From Pararhizobium_B sp963760965 (GTDB lineage Bacteria > Pseudomonadota > Alphaproteobacteria > Rhizobiales > Rhizobiaceae), in assembly GCA_963760965.1 (NCBI GenBank), contig CAVXEW010000002.1, forward strand, positions 248,001-312,000: a DNA stretch of 64,000 nt, read 5' to 3'. Below the pieces are notes generated by a model that saw only the letters and a list, made by a program, of their open reading frames with translations, had not been told where the DNA came from and made no database searches. The position numbers and the translations under genes are program-made. Positions 34,501-41,792 of this stretch are shown piece after piece. The first letter of the stretch is position 1. The number at the start of each line of letters is the position of its first letter.

Positions 34501-34536
34501 CCCGCTGCCCCGAGGGCCAGCCAGCGAAAAGGGTGC

Positions 34537-34887
34537 ATGATGTACCAGTTCTCCTATGAGGAAGTGCAACAGGACGACCTTGCGGAAGCCAAGGACCGTG
34601 AACGCCAGTTGCTCGATCGCTCGATCGAGCTCCTTCTCGAATCAAGGGAGAAGGGGCCCCAGTCGCCCGAAGGCATCAACGCGCTGTTCTTCGCCCGGCG
34701 CATCTGGGTGCGGTTCATCGAGGATCTCGGCTCGTCCGACAACGAACTCGACGCCGAACTTCGCGCCAATCTCATCTCGGTCGGCATCTGGATCCTCAAG
34801 GAGAGCGAGCGGCTTCGAAACGGCGCAGCGGACAATTTCGACGCCATCATCGAGATCTCGGGGATCATCCGGGACGGACTGAAATGA
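34537..34887 (+). CDS. flaF: Flagellar biosynthesis regulator FlaF
   Basis: 116 residues, the usual FlaF size, all helical. MYQFSYEEVQQDDLAEAKDRERQLLDRSIELLLESREKG, then RIWVRFIEDLGSSDNELDAELRANLISVGIWILKE are family landmarks. In Caulobacter and rhizobia FlaF promotes flagellin secretion/translation and acts against FlbT. ATG 34540 is a possible second start. The stop overlaps flbT by ATGA. Confidence 0.94.
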   Translation: MMYQFSYEEVQQDDLAEAKDRERQLLDRSIELLLESREKGPQSPEGINALFFARRIWVRFIEDLGSSDNELDAELRANLISVGIWILKESERLRNGAADNFDAIIEISGIIRDGLK

Positions 34888-35339
34888 GCGCCACCAGCAC
34901 ACTTCGCATCTCGCTCAAGGCCGGCGAGCGGATCTTCATCAACGGCGCCGTGCTCAAGGTGGACCGGAAGGTCTCGCTGGAATTCCTGAACGATGTCACC
35001 TTCCTGCTCGACAACCACGTCATCCAGCCGGAAGATGCCACCACCCCCCTGCGACAGCTCTATTTCATCACCCAGATGATCCTGATCAATCCGGAAGGGC
35101 GGGAGCAGACGATGGCCATGTTCCGCAAGTCGATCGACATGCTGCTGGCCTGCTTCTCCAACGAGCGGATCCGCTCTGAGCTCAAGAACATCGACGAAAT
35201 CGTCTCCAGGGGCAGGCCTTTCGACGCCCTCAAGACCATTCGCTCGCTTTATCCGGCCGAACAGGCCATCCTCGAAACGCCGGACTTTCCGGCTGCCGAG
35301 GTCGACAAGATCAGCAAGGAGATCGCGCCATGGCGGTAG
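34884..35339 (+). CDS. flbT: Flagellin mRNA regulator FlbT
   Basis: 151-residue post-transcriptional regulator that binds the flagellin mRNA leader in Caulobacter and promotes or blocks its translation, depending on species. TLRISLKAGERIFINGAVLKVDRKVSLEFLNDVTFLLDNHVI and QLYFITQMILINPEGREQTMAMFRKSIDMLL are characteristic. Coupled with flaF by ATGA and overlapping flgD by 10 bases. The target is probably the flagellin leader upstream of 22934. Confidence 0.95.
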   Translation: MSATSTLRISLKAGERIFINGAVLKVDRKVSLEFLNDVTFLLDNHVIQPEDATTPLRQLYFITQMILINPEGREQTMAMFRKSIDMLLACFSNERIRSELKNIDEIVSRGRPFDALKTIRSLYPAEQAILETPDFPAAEVDKISKEIAPWR

Positions 35340-35752
35340 CAGCAACGAACGGCGTAGCGCAGAACCAGACGTCCTCGCCCGCGGCTTCGGATTCCGTATC
35401 GAGCAAGGCGGCAAGCGCGCTCAACGTCGACTACAACACGTTCCTGAAGCTCCTGATCGCGCAGATGAAGAACCAGGATCCGACCAACCCGATGGATGCG
35501 ACCCAGCAGGTGTCGCAGCTGGCGACCTTCTCGCAGGTCGAGCAGACCATCCAGACCAACAAGAACCTCGAGAGCCTGATCTCGTCTTCGGTGCTCTCGG
35601 AGGCCGGCTCGATCATCGGGAAGACGCTGACGTCGGCCGACGGCTCGATCACGGGGACCGTCCAGCAGGTCAAGGTGAATTCCAGCGGGCTCACGGCGAC
35701 GCTCGATTCGGGCGACCAGGTCGACGTCACCGCAGGCGTGACGATACAGTAG
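35330..35752 (+). CDS. flgD: Flagellar hook assembly protein FlgD
   Basis: 140-residue hook-cap scaffold. The conserved hook-capping core NVDYNTFLKLLIAQMKNQDPTNPMDATQQVSQLATFSQVEQTIQTNKNLESL is intact, followed by a short beta segment (GKTLTSADGSITGTVQQVKVNSSGL). It is much shorter than enteric FlgD because the C-terminal Tudor/Ig-like domains are reduced; this short form is usual in rhizobia. Starts inside the end of flbT, 10 bases overlap; fliQ follows after 4 bases. Confidence 0.94.
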   Translation: MAVAATNGVAQNQTSSPAASDSVSSKAASALNVDYNTFLKLLIAQMKNQDPTNPMDATQQVSQLATFSQVEQTIQTNKNLESLISSSVLSEAGSIIGKTLTSADGSITGTVQQVKVNSSGLTATLDSGDQVDVTAGVTIQ

Positions 35753-35756
35753 CGGC

Positions 35757-36023
35757 ATGAACGAGGCCGACGCGCTCGATCTGGTCCAGCAATTGATCTG
35801 GACCGTCCTCATCGCCTCCGGCCCTGCGGTCGCGGTCGCGATGATCGTCGGCGTCGGCATCGCGTTCCTCCAGGCACTGACCCAGGTGCAGGAAATAACC
35901 CTGACGTTCGTGCCGAAGATCGTCGCCATCCTCCTGACGGTGGCGCTGACCGCCCCCTTCGTCGGCGCGCAGATCGGCAGCTTCACCAATCTGGTCTTCT
36001 CCCACATCCAGACCGGGTTCTAG
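35757..36023 (+). CDS. fliQ: Flagellar export gate protein FliQ
   Basis: 88-residue protein with two membrane hairpin helices, the canonical FliQ size. DLVQQLIWTVLIASGPAVAVAMIVGVGIAFLQALTQVQEITLTFVPKIVAILLTVAL contains the family signature around QALTQVQE. Forms part of the FliPQR gate. A 100-base gap without other features separates it from flhA. Confidence 0.95.
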   Translation: MNEADALDLVQQLIWTVLIASGPAVAVAMIVGVGIAFLQALTQVQEITLTFVPKIVAILLTVALTAPFVGAQIGSFTNLVFSHIQTGF

Positions 36024-36123
36024 TGTCCGGCCTGCCGGCTGGTTTCCCTCGCGCAAGCTTCGGATCATAGGGTCGGGCGGGACGGCCGGCGCATGAGGCG
36101 CGGGCGACGGATTGTTGAGGACC

Positions 36124-38211
36124 ATGGCCCAGACCGCTGCAGTTGCCCTTCCGAATATCAGTCCGCGCGGGCGTGACATCGGCTTCGCGATCGGCATCGT
36201 CATCATCCTGTCGATCCTGTTCCTGCCAATTCCGGCCTTCCTGATCGATATCGGACTCGCCTTCTCGATCGCCTTCTCGGTGCTGATCCTGATGACGGCG
36301 CTCTGGATCCAGCGTCCCCTCGACTTCTCCTCCTTCCCGACGATCCTCCTGATCGCGACGATGACCCGCCTGTCGCTCAACATCGCGACCACGCGCATGA
36401 TCCTGTCGCACGGCAACGAAGGCACGACTGCAGCCGGGCACGTCATCGCCGGATTTGCGCGGATGGTCATGTCGGGCGACTTCGTCATCGGCGTCATCGT
36501 CTTCCTGATCCTGATCACCGTGAACTTCATCGTCATCACCAAGGGCGCCACCCGCATCGCCGAAGTCGGCGCGCGCTTCACCCTCGACGCCATTCCCGGC
36601 AAGCAGATGGCGATCGACGCCGACCTTTCGGCCGGCATCATCGACGAGAAGGAGGCGCAGCACCGGCGGAACGAACTGCAGCAGGAAAGCTCCTTCTTCG
36701 GAGCCATGGACGGTGCGTCCAAGTTCGTCCGGGGCGACGCCATAGCCGGGCTGATCATCACCGCCATCAACATCTTCGGCGGCATCGTCATCGGCTACAG
36801 CCGTCACCACATGTCCATCGGCGAGGCGGCCGACGTCTTCGTCAAGCTTTCGGTCGGCGACGGGCTCGTGTCGCAAATTCCCGCCCTGATCGTTTCTCTG
36901 GCCGCCGGCCTCCTCGTTTCGCGCGGCGGGACGCTGGGCTCGGCCGACCAAGCCGTCATCGGGCAGTTGAGCGCCTATCCGCGCGCGCTCTTCGTGGCTT
37001 CCGTGCTGATGATGATCCTTGCGTTGCTTCCGGGCCTTCCCTTCGTGCCCTTCGTCTTCCTGGGCGGCATCATGGCCTTCGGCAGCTGGCTCATCCCCCG
37101 CCGGATCGCGGCACGCGAGAAAGACCAGCACGAGGACGCGCAACGCAAGGTGCGCGAGGCAGAAGCGGAGGAAAAGGACTCCGTCAAGTCGCTGCTGAAG
37201 ACGGCGGAGGTGGAACTCCTGCTCGGCAAGCAGGTCGCCACCAGGCTCCTCGGTTCGCATCAGGAACTGGCCTTCCGCGTCGGCAAGATGCGCCGGAAGT
37301 TCGCCGCCCAGTACGGTTTCGTCGTCCCGGAGATCAAGGTCAGCGACGACATCTCCATCCCCGAGAAATCCTACCAGATCCGCATCCACGGGACGACGGT
37401 CGCATCGAACACGGTGCGCGTCGGCGAGGTCATGGTGATCACGCCGGGCGGGCGCAAACCAAGCGTGCCGGGCGACGAGATACGCGAACCGGCATTCGGC
37501 ATGCCGGCCCTCTCCGTCCCGGAAAGCTTCAGCGAGGACCTGAAGCGGGAAGGCTTCCAGCCGATCGACAGCGTCTCGATCGTGCTCACCCATCTGAGCG
37601 AGGTCATCCGCAACAACCTGCCGCAGCTTCTTTCCTACAAGGACATGAAGATCCTTATCGACCGGCTCGATCCGGAGTACCGCAAGCTCGCCGACGAGAT
37701 CTGTTCGTCGAACCTCACCTATTCCGGGCTGCAGGCGGTGCTGAAGCTGCTGCTGGCGGAACGCGTATCGATCCGCAACCTGCATCTCATCCTGGAGGCC
37801 GTCGCCGAGATCTCGACGCATGTGAAGAAGAGCGAGCAGATCGCAGAGCACGTGCGCGTCCGCATGGCGCAGCAGCTGTGCGGCGACCTGGCCGACGGCG
37901 GCGTGCTGCGCATCCTGCGGCTCGGCAACCGCTGGGATCTCGCCTTCCACCAGGCGCTGAAGCGAGACAACAAGGGCGAGGTCATCGAGTTCGACATAGA
38001 TCCGCGGCAACTCGAGGAGTTCAGCGAGGAAGCCTCCAGGGTCATTCGCGAGCACATGGACAAGGGCGCCCGTTTCGTCCTCGTCACGTCACCGGACGCG
38101 CGCGCCTACGTTCGGATGATCGTCGAAAGGCTGTTCCCGACGCTGCCGGTGCTGAGCCACGTCGAAATCGCGAAAGGGATAGAGATCAAGATACTGGGTT
38201 CCATCTCGTGA
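36124..38211 (+). CDS. flhA: Flagellar export apparatus protein FlhA
   Basis: 695 residues from ATG 36124 (GAGG 6 bases upstream); a TTG at 36112 would add 4 residues. About eight N-terminal membrane segments, with the FHIPEP-type signature RPLDFSSFPTILLIATMTRLSLNIATTRMIL and RFTLDAIPGKQMAIDADL. The C-terminal cytoplasmic domain (~360-695) binds chaperone-substrate complexes (KKSEQIAEHVRVRMAQQLCGD). All landmarks present. Stop overlaps fliR by GTGA. Confidence 0.97.
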   Translation: MAQTAAVALPNISPRGRDIGFAIGIVIILSILFLPIPAFLIDIGLAFSIAFSVLILMTALWIQRPLDFSSFPTILLIATMTRLSLNIATTRMILSHGNEGTTAAGHVIAGFARMVMSGDFVIGVIVFLILITVNFIVITKGATRIAEVGARFTLDAIPGKQMAIDADLSAGIIDEKEAQHRRNELQQESSFFGAMDGASKFVRGDAIAGLIITAINIFGGIVIGYSRHHMSIGEAADVFVKLSVGDGLVSQIPALIVSLAAGLLVSRGGTLGSADQAVIGQLSAYPRALFVASVLMMILALLPGLPFVPFVFLGGIMAFGSWLIPRRIAAREKDQHEDAQRKVREAEAEEKDSVKSLLKTAEVELLLGKQVATRLLGSHQELAFRVGKMRRKFAAQYGFVVPEIKVSDDISIPEKSYQIRIHGTTVASNTVRVGEVMVITPGGRKPSVPGDEIREPAFGMPALSVPESFSEDLKREGFQPIDSVSIVLTHLSEVIRNNLPQLLSYKDMKILIDRLDPEYRKLADEICSSNLTYSGLQAVLKLLLAERVSIRNLHLILEAVAEISTHVKKSEQIAEHVRVRMAQQLCGDLADGGVLRILRLGNRWDLAFHQALKRDNKGEVIEFDIDPRQLEEFSEEASRVIREHMDKGARFVLVTSPDARAYVRMIVERLFPTLPVLSHVEIAKGIEIKILGSIS

Positions 38212-38960
38212 TCAGCGACCCGCAGGGGACGGTGCTGGCCCTCTTCGCGGCGTTCTGCAGGATAGGCACGTGCGTGATGATCATGCCGGGCTTCGGAAGC
38301 CTGCGCGTGCCGGCACAGATCCGGCTGTTCCTGGCGCTCGCCCTGTCGATGGCCATCCTGCCGCTGCTTTGGGACACGATCTACCCCCGCGTCGCCACCG
38401 GCACCTACAGCTACCTGGCACTGATCGGCGGGGAGGTGCTGATCGGAGCGACGCTGGGCTTCATCGCGCGACTCTACGTGCTTGCACTGCAATTCACAGG
38501 CGTCGCGATGAGCATGCTGTCAGGCTTCAACTCGATGGCGTCGATCGACATCAACGAAGGCCTGCCGCAGACCGAGCTTGCAACGCTGGTCAGCTTCGTC
38601 GGCGTCCTGCTGCTCTTCGTCCTCGGCTTCCACCGGCTGGTGATCGAGGCGCTGGTCCATTCCTACAATTTCATGCCGATCGGCCACGTCTTCGACGCGC
38701 GCGTCGCGCTCGCCACCCTCACGGACACGCTCTCCAAGGCGTTCATGGTCGCGCTGCAGCTGACGAGCCCCTTCATCGTCTACGGCCTCGTCTTCAACAT
38801 ATCGATCGGCGTCATAAACAAGCTGGCACCGCAGATTCCGATCTACTTCATCTCGCTGCCGTTCATCATCGCCGGCGGTTTGCTGCTGCTCTATTTCGGC
38901 AGTTCGACCTTCTTCGACGTGTTCGCCCGTCAGTTTCCCGTCGTCTTCAGGGGACAATAG
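38208..38960 (+). CDS. fliR: Flagellar export gate protein FliR
   Basis: 250 residues from GTG 38208, which overlaps the flhA stop. Multiple membrane segments and the family markers MIMPGFGSLRVPAQIRLFLALALSMAILPLL, VLIGATLGFIARLYVLALQFTG and PQIPIYFISLPFIIAGGLLLLYF. Completes the FliPQR gate with fliP and fliQ. 2 bases separate it from the FliJ-like gene. Confidence 0.96.
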   Translation: MISDPQGTVLALFAAFCRIGTCVMIMPGFGSLRVPAQIRLFLALALSMAILPLLWDTIYPRVATGTYSYLALIGGEVLIGATLGFIARLYVLALQFTGVAMSMLSGFNSMASIDINEGLPQTELATLVSFVGVLLLFVLGFHRLVIEALVHSYNFMPIGHVFDARVALATLTDTLSKAFMVALQLTSPFIVYGLVFNISIGVINKLAPQIPIYFISLPFIIAGGLLLLYFGSSTFFDVFARQFPVVFRGQ

Positions 38961-38962
38961 CG

Positions 38963-39382
38963 ATGGCGAGGAAGCGGTCGCAGGCGCTCGGCAGGATCGT
39001 GGAGGTGCAGCGCCGGATGGCGCAGCTGCGCGAAGCCGACCTCGCCCGAACGAACCGCGAGCGGGATATTGTCATCGCCTCGATCGAGGAGACGGTCGCT
39101 GCGATGGAATCGATGAGCGGGACGCAACTCGCATTCTCGCAGATTCATGCGCGGCGGATCACTGCCCAGACGACGAAGGAGCAGCGCCTGAAGGGGCTCG
39201 CGAGGGTTCAGGAGCGCCAGCTTCGTTCGGAGCGCGCCAAGGGCGACCGGCTCGAGGACGCCATGAACTCCGCGCGTGCGGCAGAGGAACGCGAGAGCGA
39301 CGACGAGGAACTCTACGACCTGCTCGACCAGATCGATGCGGCGCGGTCGGCTCAAGCCCCCCGCAAGCTTCGGGACCCATAG
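38963..39382 (+). CDS. Putative FliJ-like coiled-coil flagellar protein
   Basis: 139-residue, highly charged protein, almost entirely predicted coiled coil: ALGRIVEVQRRMAQLREADLARTNRERDIVIASIEETVAAMESM, then QERQLRSERAKGDRLEDAMNSARAAEERESDDEELYDLLDQI. No membrane segment. Size, antiparallel-coil look and place after fliR fit FliJ, the export-ATPase stalk protein, for which rhizobial sequences are so diverged that names are often missing. The call rests on architecture and context, not on a motif. It starts 2 bases after fliR and ends 30 bases before flgJ. Confidence 0.68.
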   Translation: MARKRSQALGRIVEVQRRMAQLREADLARTNRERDIVIASIEETVAAMESMSGTQLAFSQIHARRITAQTTKEQRLKGLARVQERQLRSERAKGDRLEDAMNSARAAEERESDDEELYDLLDQIDAARSAQAPRKLRDP

Positions 39383-39412
39383 TGGACGCCGAACGCCACG
39401 ACAGGTGAAGCC

Positions 39413-39976
39413 GTGTCCATCTCTCCGTCCAGCGACCTCGTTCTCGATGTCCTCCGGGCCGCCGATCCCGCATCGGCCAATGCGGCAACGCAGCGCCTTG
39501 CTGCGGGGGCAACGATGCCCGCTGCCTCGGTTGCGCAGGCCCGGGAAGCCTTCCAGGCTCAGCTCGACCGCCCTTCGGCCAAGGCAGCCGCGGTGACGGC
39601 GAGCCCGACAGGCGCGGCCGCGCCGAAGGCCTACCAGAAGTTCGAGGCGATGGTGCTTCAGAGCTTCATCAAGGAAATGCTGCCGAAGGACGGGCAGGAC
39701 GTCTACGGCAAGGGAACGGCCGGCGACATCTGGAAGAGCATGCTCGCCCAGCAGATCGCGGCCGTTGTCTCGAAACGCGGCGGGATCGGCATCGCCGATC
39801 ACCTCCTTGCAAGCCGCTTCTCGGGTCTCGGGCTCGAGGGCTCGCCCCAGGCGAAACTTTCTGGCGACAACCTCAACATCTCGCGCGGGCTCGTCCACCA
39901 GCTCCAGATGAGCACGTTCGACCACGTCATGCCGGTCGGCAAGGACGACACCAAGGAAAACGGGATCATCGGATGA
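39413..39976 (+). CDS. flgJ: Rod-binding protein, FlgJ N-terminal type
   Basis: 187 residues from GTG 39413. The core YQKFEAMVLQSFIKEMLPKDGQDVYGKGTAGDIWKSMLAQQIAAVVSKRGGIGIADHLL is the FlgJ rod-binding domain. No muramidase domain follows, the normal state in alphaproteobacteria, where a separate transglycosylase works with FlgJ (SltF in Rhodobacter). Here the SLT gene at 28928 is the obvious partner. Stop overlaps the FlgN-like gene by ATGA. Confidence 0.9.
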   Translation: MSISPSSDLVLDVLRAADPASANAATQRLAAGATMPAASVAQAREAFQAQLDRPSAKAAAVTASPTGAAAPKAYQKFEAMVLQSFIKEMLPKDGQDVYGKGTAGDIWKSMLAQQIAAVVSKRGGIGIADHLLASRFSGLGLEGSPQAKLSGDNLNISRGLVHQLQMSTFDHVMPVGKDDTKENGIIG

Positions 39977-40341
39977 ACACGAAGTCGGGCGATTATCGGG
40001 TCAACAGCCTTCTGGAGCGGCTCGAGGCCATTCTTTTGAGGGAGAACGAAAGGATCGGGACCGATCCCGAGTTCGACATCAAGGCCTCGAACGCCCTCAA
40101 GAGCCGGTGCCTCTACGAGCTGACGCAACTCTCGAACCAGATCGGGCCGAGCGACCTGTCGCCGCAGGCGACCCGGCGCCTCGCGGAAATCCGGCCGCTG
40201 GTCAAGGCAAACGAGACCAAGCTGCGGGCGCATGTAGAGGCGGTACGGGCAGTGACGCAGCTGCTCAAGGACGCGATGCAGGCGGCTGAAGCCGACGGAA
40301 CGTATTCCGTCGAGCAGTTCAGGAAATTCGAGAAGCAATGA
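39973..40341 (+). CDS. FlgN-like flagellar export chaperone
   Basis: 122-residue helical protein. NSLLERLEAILLRENERIGTDPEFDIKASNALKSRCLYELTQLSNQI looks like the N-terminal coil of FlgN, and VKANETKLRAHVEAVRAVTQLLKDAMQAAEADGTYSVEQF like its conserved C-terminal region, where DGTYS recurs in alphaproteobacterial members. FlgN holds FlgK and FlgL for export. Overlaps flgJ and the next gene by ATGA. Confidence 0.75.
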   Translation: MNTKSGDYRVNSLLERLEAILLRENERIGTDPEFDIKASNALKSRCLYELTQLSNQIGPSDLSPQATRRLAEIRPLVKANETKLRAHVEAVRAVTQLLKDAMQAAEADGTYSVEQFRKFEKQ

Positions 40342-40886
40342 TCAAGCTCGTCGCTTCCGGAATCTGGATCTGCGCGCTTTCGCTCGCGTCCGTCTACTTC
40401 TCGATGCAGATGAGCGCAGGGCATACGAACGACAAGGCTCCGCAGCCGTTCTTCGGCGGCCTCGACTACGTGCGCGGCGACCTCGTGTCCATTCCCGTCA
40501 TCAGCGGGGGAGCGGTCCAGGGCTATTTCCTGACGCGACTTCTCTATACGGTCGATCCGGCCAAACTCTCCGCGCTCAGCGTGCCGCCGAAGGACCTTAT
40601 CACCGACGAACTCTACACCCTCCTCGTCGGCAACCGCGTGATCGATTTTCCGAAGATGGACAATTTCGACCTCGATACCTTCCGCGGCGAGATCAAGAAA
40701 GCGCTCAACAAGCGCGTCGGTGCGGACGTCTTCCACGACGTCATGGTCGACCAGATCGACTTCCTCAGCAAGGCCGACATCCGCGGCCAGGTGAAGCATG
40801 GCCAGATCAACGTAAAGTCGGGCACACCGATCGCAGATGCAGGCAGCGATCAGCCCGCCCAGGCCGGTACGGCAAAGCATCACTAG
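40338..40886 (+). CDS. Unknown membrane-anchored flagellar-island protein
   Basis: 182 residues, not recognised. A hydrophobic segment VASGIWICALSLASVYFSMQM (about 5-25) forms a signal anchor. The rest is probably periplasmic, with FFGGLDYVRGDLVSIPVISGGAVQGYFLTRLLYTV, which recalls the beta strands of FliL-type domains, and RVGADVFHDVMVDQIDFLSKADIRGQVKHG near the end. It is translationally coupled to the FlgN-like gene and closes the flagellar island, so a role in export or stator support is likely but untested. Confidence 0.74.
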   Translation: MIKLVASGIWICALSLASVYFSMQMSAGHTNDKAPQPFFGGLDYVRGDLVSIPVISGGAVQGYFLTRLLYTVDPAKLSALSVPPKDLITDELYTLLVGNRVIDFPKMDNFDLDTFRGEIKKALNKRVGADVFHDVMVDQIDFLSKADIRGQVKHGQINVKSGTPIADAGSDQPAQAGTAKHH

Positions 40887-40985
40887 AGCGGTTCCAGCAA
40901 AAGCGTGAAACGGTATTGCGTCCGGAACTTCGTAAAAACAACGCGATAGAGCATGGAAGGCGATTCTGTTTTCGCCAGAAATCGC
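40884..40985. repeat. Degenerate dispersed intergenic repeat of Rhizobiales type with hairpin
   Basis: The 114 bp between the two convergent genes begins AGAGCGGTTCCAGCAAAAG, then GTGAAACGGTATTGCGTCCG, TCGTAAAAACAACGCGATAG and GCATGG. I recognise this order of blocks from the short dispersed elements that fill intergenic space in Mesorhizobium and relatives. It ends in an imperfect inverted repeat, GCGATTCTG at 40960-40968 with CAGAAATCGC at 40976-40985, that could stop transcription from either side. The assignment is from memory, not from a search. Confidence 0.55.
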
Positions 40986-41000
40986 GCCGGGATCACCGGC

Positions 41001-41792
41001 TCAGTCCTTCCGGAAGATGACGCTTCCGATCCACCCGCTGAAGCCGGCCAGGAAGACCGCGAAGACACCGTACAGGAAGGCGTCATTCTTCGAGACGGTG
41101 TTGACGTACTGTTCGATGCCGGTCTTGACGACATGCAGCGGCAGCGTCTTCTCGGCGACGAACTCGCCGTTCTTGAAGAGGTAGCCGTGCACGACATGGG
41201 TTCCGACCGGAATGCTGGCCGGCAGACGGATCGACGCCTTGAACAAAGTCGTGCTGACGAACTGCACGCCCTGGCTGTCGCTGCGATAGAGGTCGTCCTG
41301 CTGCTTGATCCTCAAAAGCGCCTTGCGGAACTCGTCGACATCGGTCTCGCCCCCCGCGGCGCTCGAGGGCGGCAAGCGCAGATTGTCGATGCCGATCGCC
41401 TTCTGGCGCAGTTCCTGCTGGGTCGCGATCAGGTCGATCGGCCTCGTGCTCGACAGCGAGTAGGATGTCGGTATCGGCAGGAAATCGACGGAATAGCGGT
41501 TGATCCAGATGCCGAAGACGCGCTGCTTCTTGCGGACCGTCGCCTCCATCCGAGGGCCCTCAAGCGTCACCACGACGTCGTACTGGCCGAGGGCGAGCGT
41601 CATCGGATTGGCGTGCTTGATCGCGCCGAAGACGGTGATGTCGGCGCCGGCGAAGTTCGAGCGTACCGCGATCTCGCTGGTAGAGATGCCCAGCTCGAGA
41701 TCCGCCTTCGGTCCCGGCTGAAGGACCTGGGCCTGCGCCGGGATCGCCGTGGCCAGGCCGAGGAGCAAGATCGCGAGACCGGGACGCTTCAT
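41001..41792 (-). CDS. TIGR02186 family membrane-anchored protein
   Basis: 263 residues from ATG 41792. N-terminal signal peptide (LAILLLGLATAIPAQAQ), a beta-rich extracytoplasmic domain of ~210 residues (LELGISTSEIAVRSNFAGADITVFGAI, VRKKQRVFGIWINRYSVDFLPIPTSY) and a C-terminal membrane helix FLYGVFAVFLAGFSGWIGSVIFR. This is the architecture of the TIGR02186 family, often paired with a TauE/SafE permease. The permease gene directly upstream overlaps its ATG by ATGA. Function unknown. Confidence 0.85.
   Translation of the reverse strand: MKRPGLAILLLGLATAIPAQAQVLQPGPKADLELGISTSEIAVRSNFAGADITVFGAIKHANPMTLALGQYDVVVTLEGPRMEATVRKKQRVFGIWINRYSVDFLPIPTSYSLSSTRPIDLIATQQELRQKAIGIDNLRLPPSSAAGGETDVDEFRKALLRIKQQDDLYRSDSQGVQFVSTTLFKASIRLPASIPVGTHVVHGYLFKNGEFVAEKTLPLHVVKTGIEQYVNTVSKNDAFLYGVFAVFLAGFSGWIGSVIFRKD

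Noticed and set aside
35983..38055. 690-codon open frame on the minus strand opposite flhA
   Set aside because: A GC-rich shadow of flhA; composition is dominated by Asp, Arg, Gly and His and no motif is seen.
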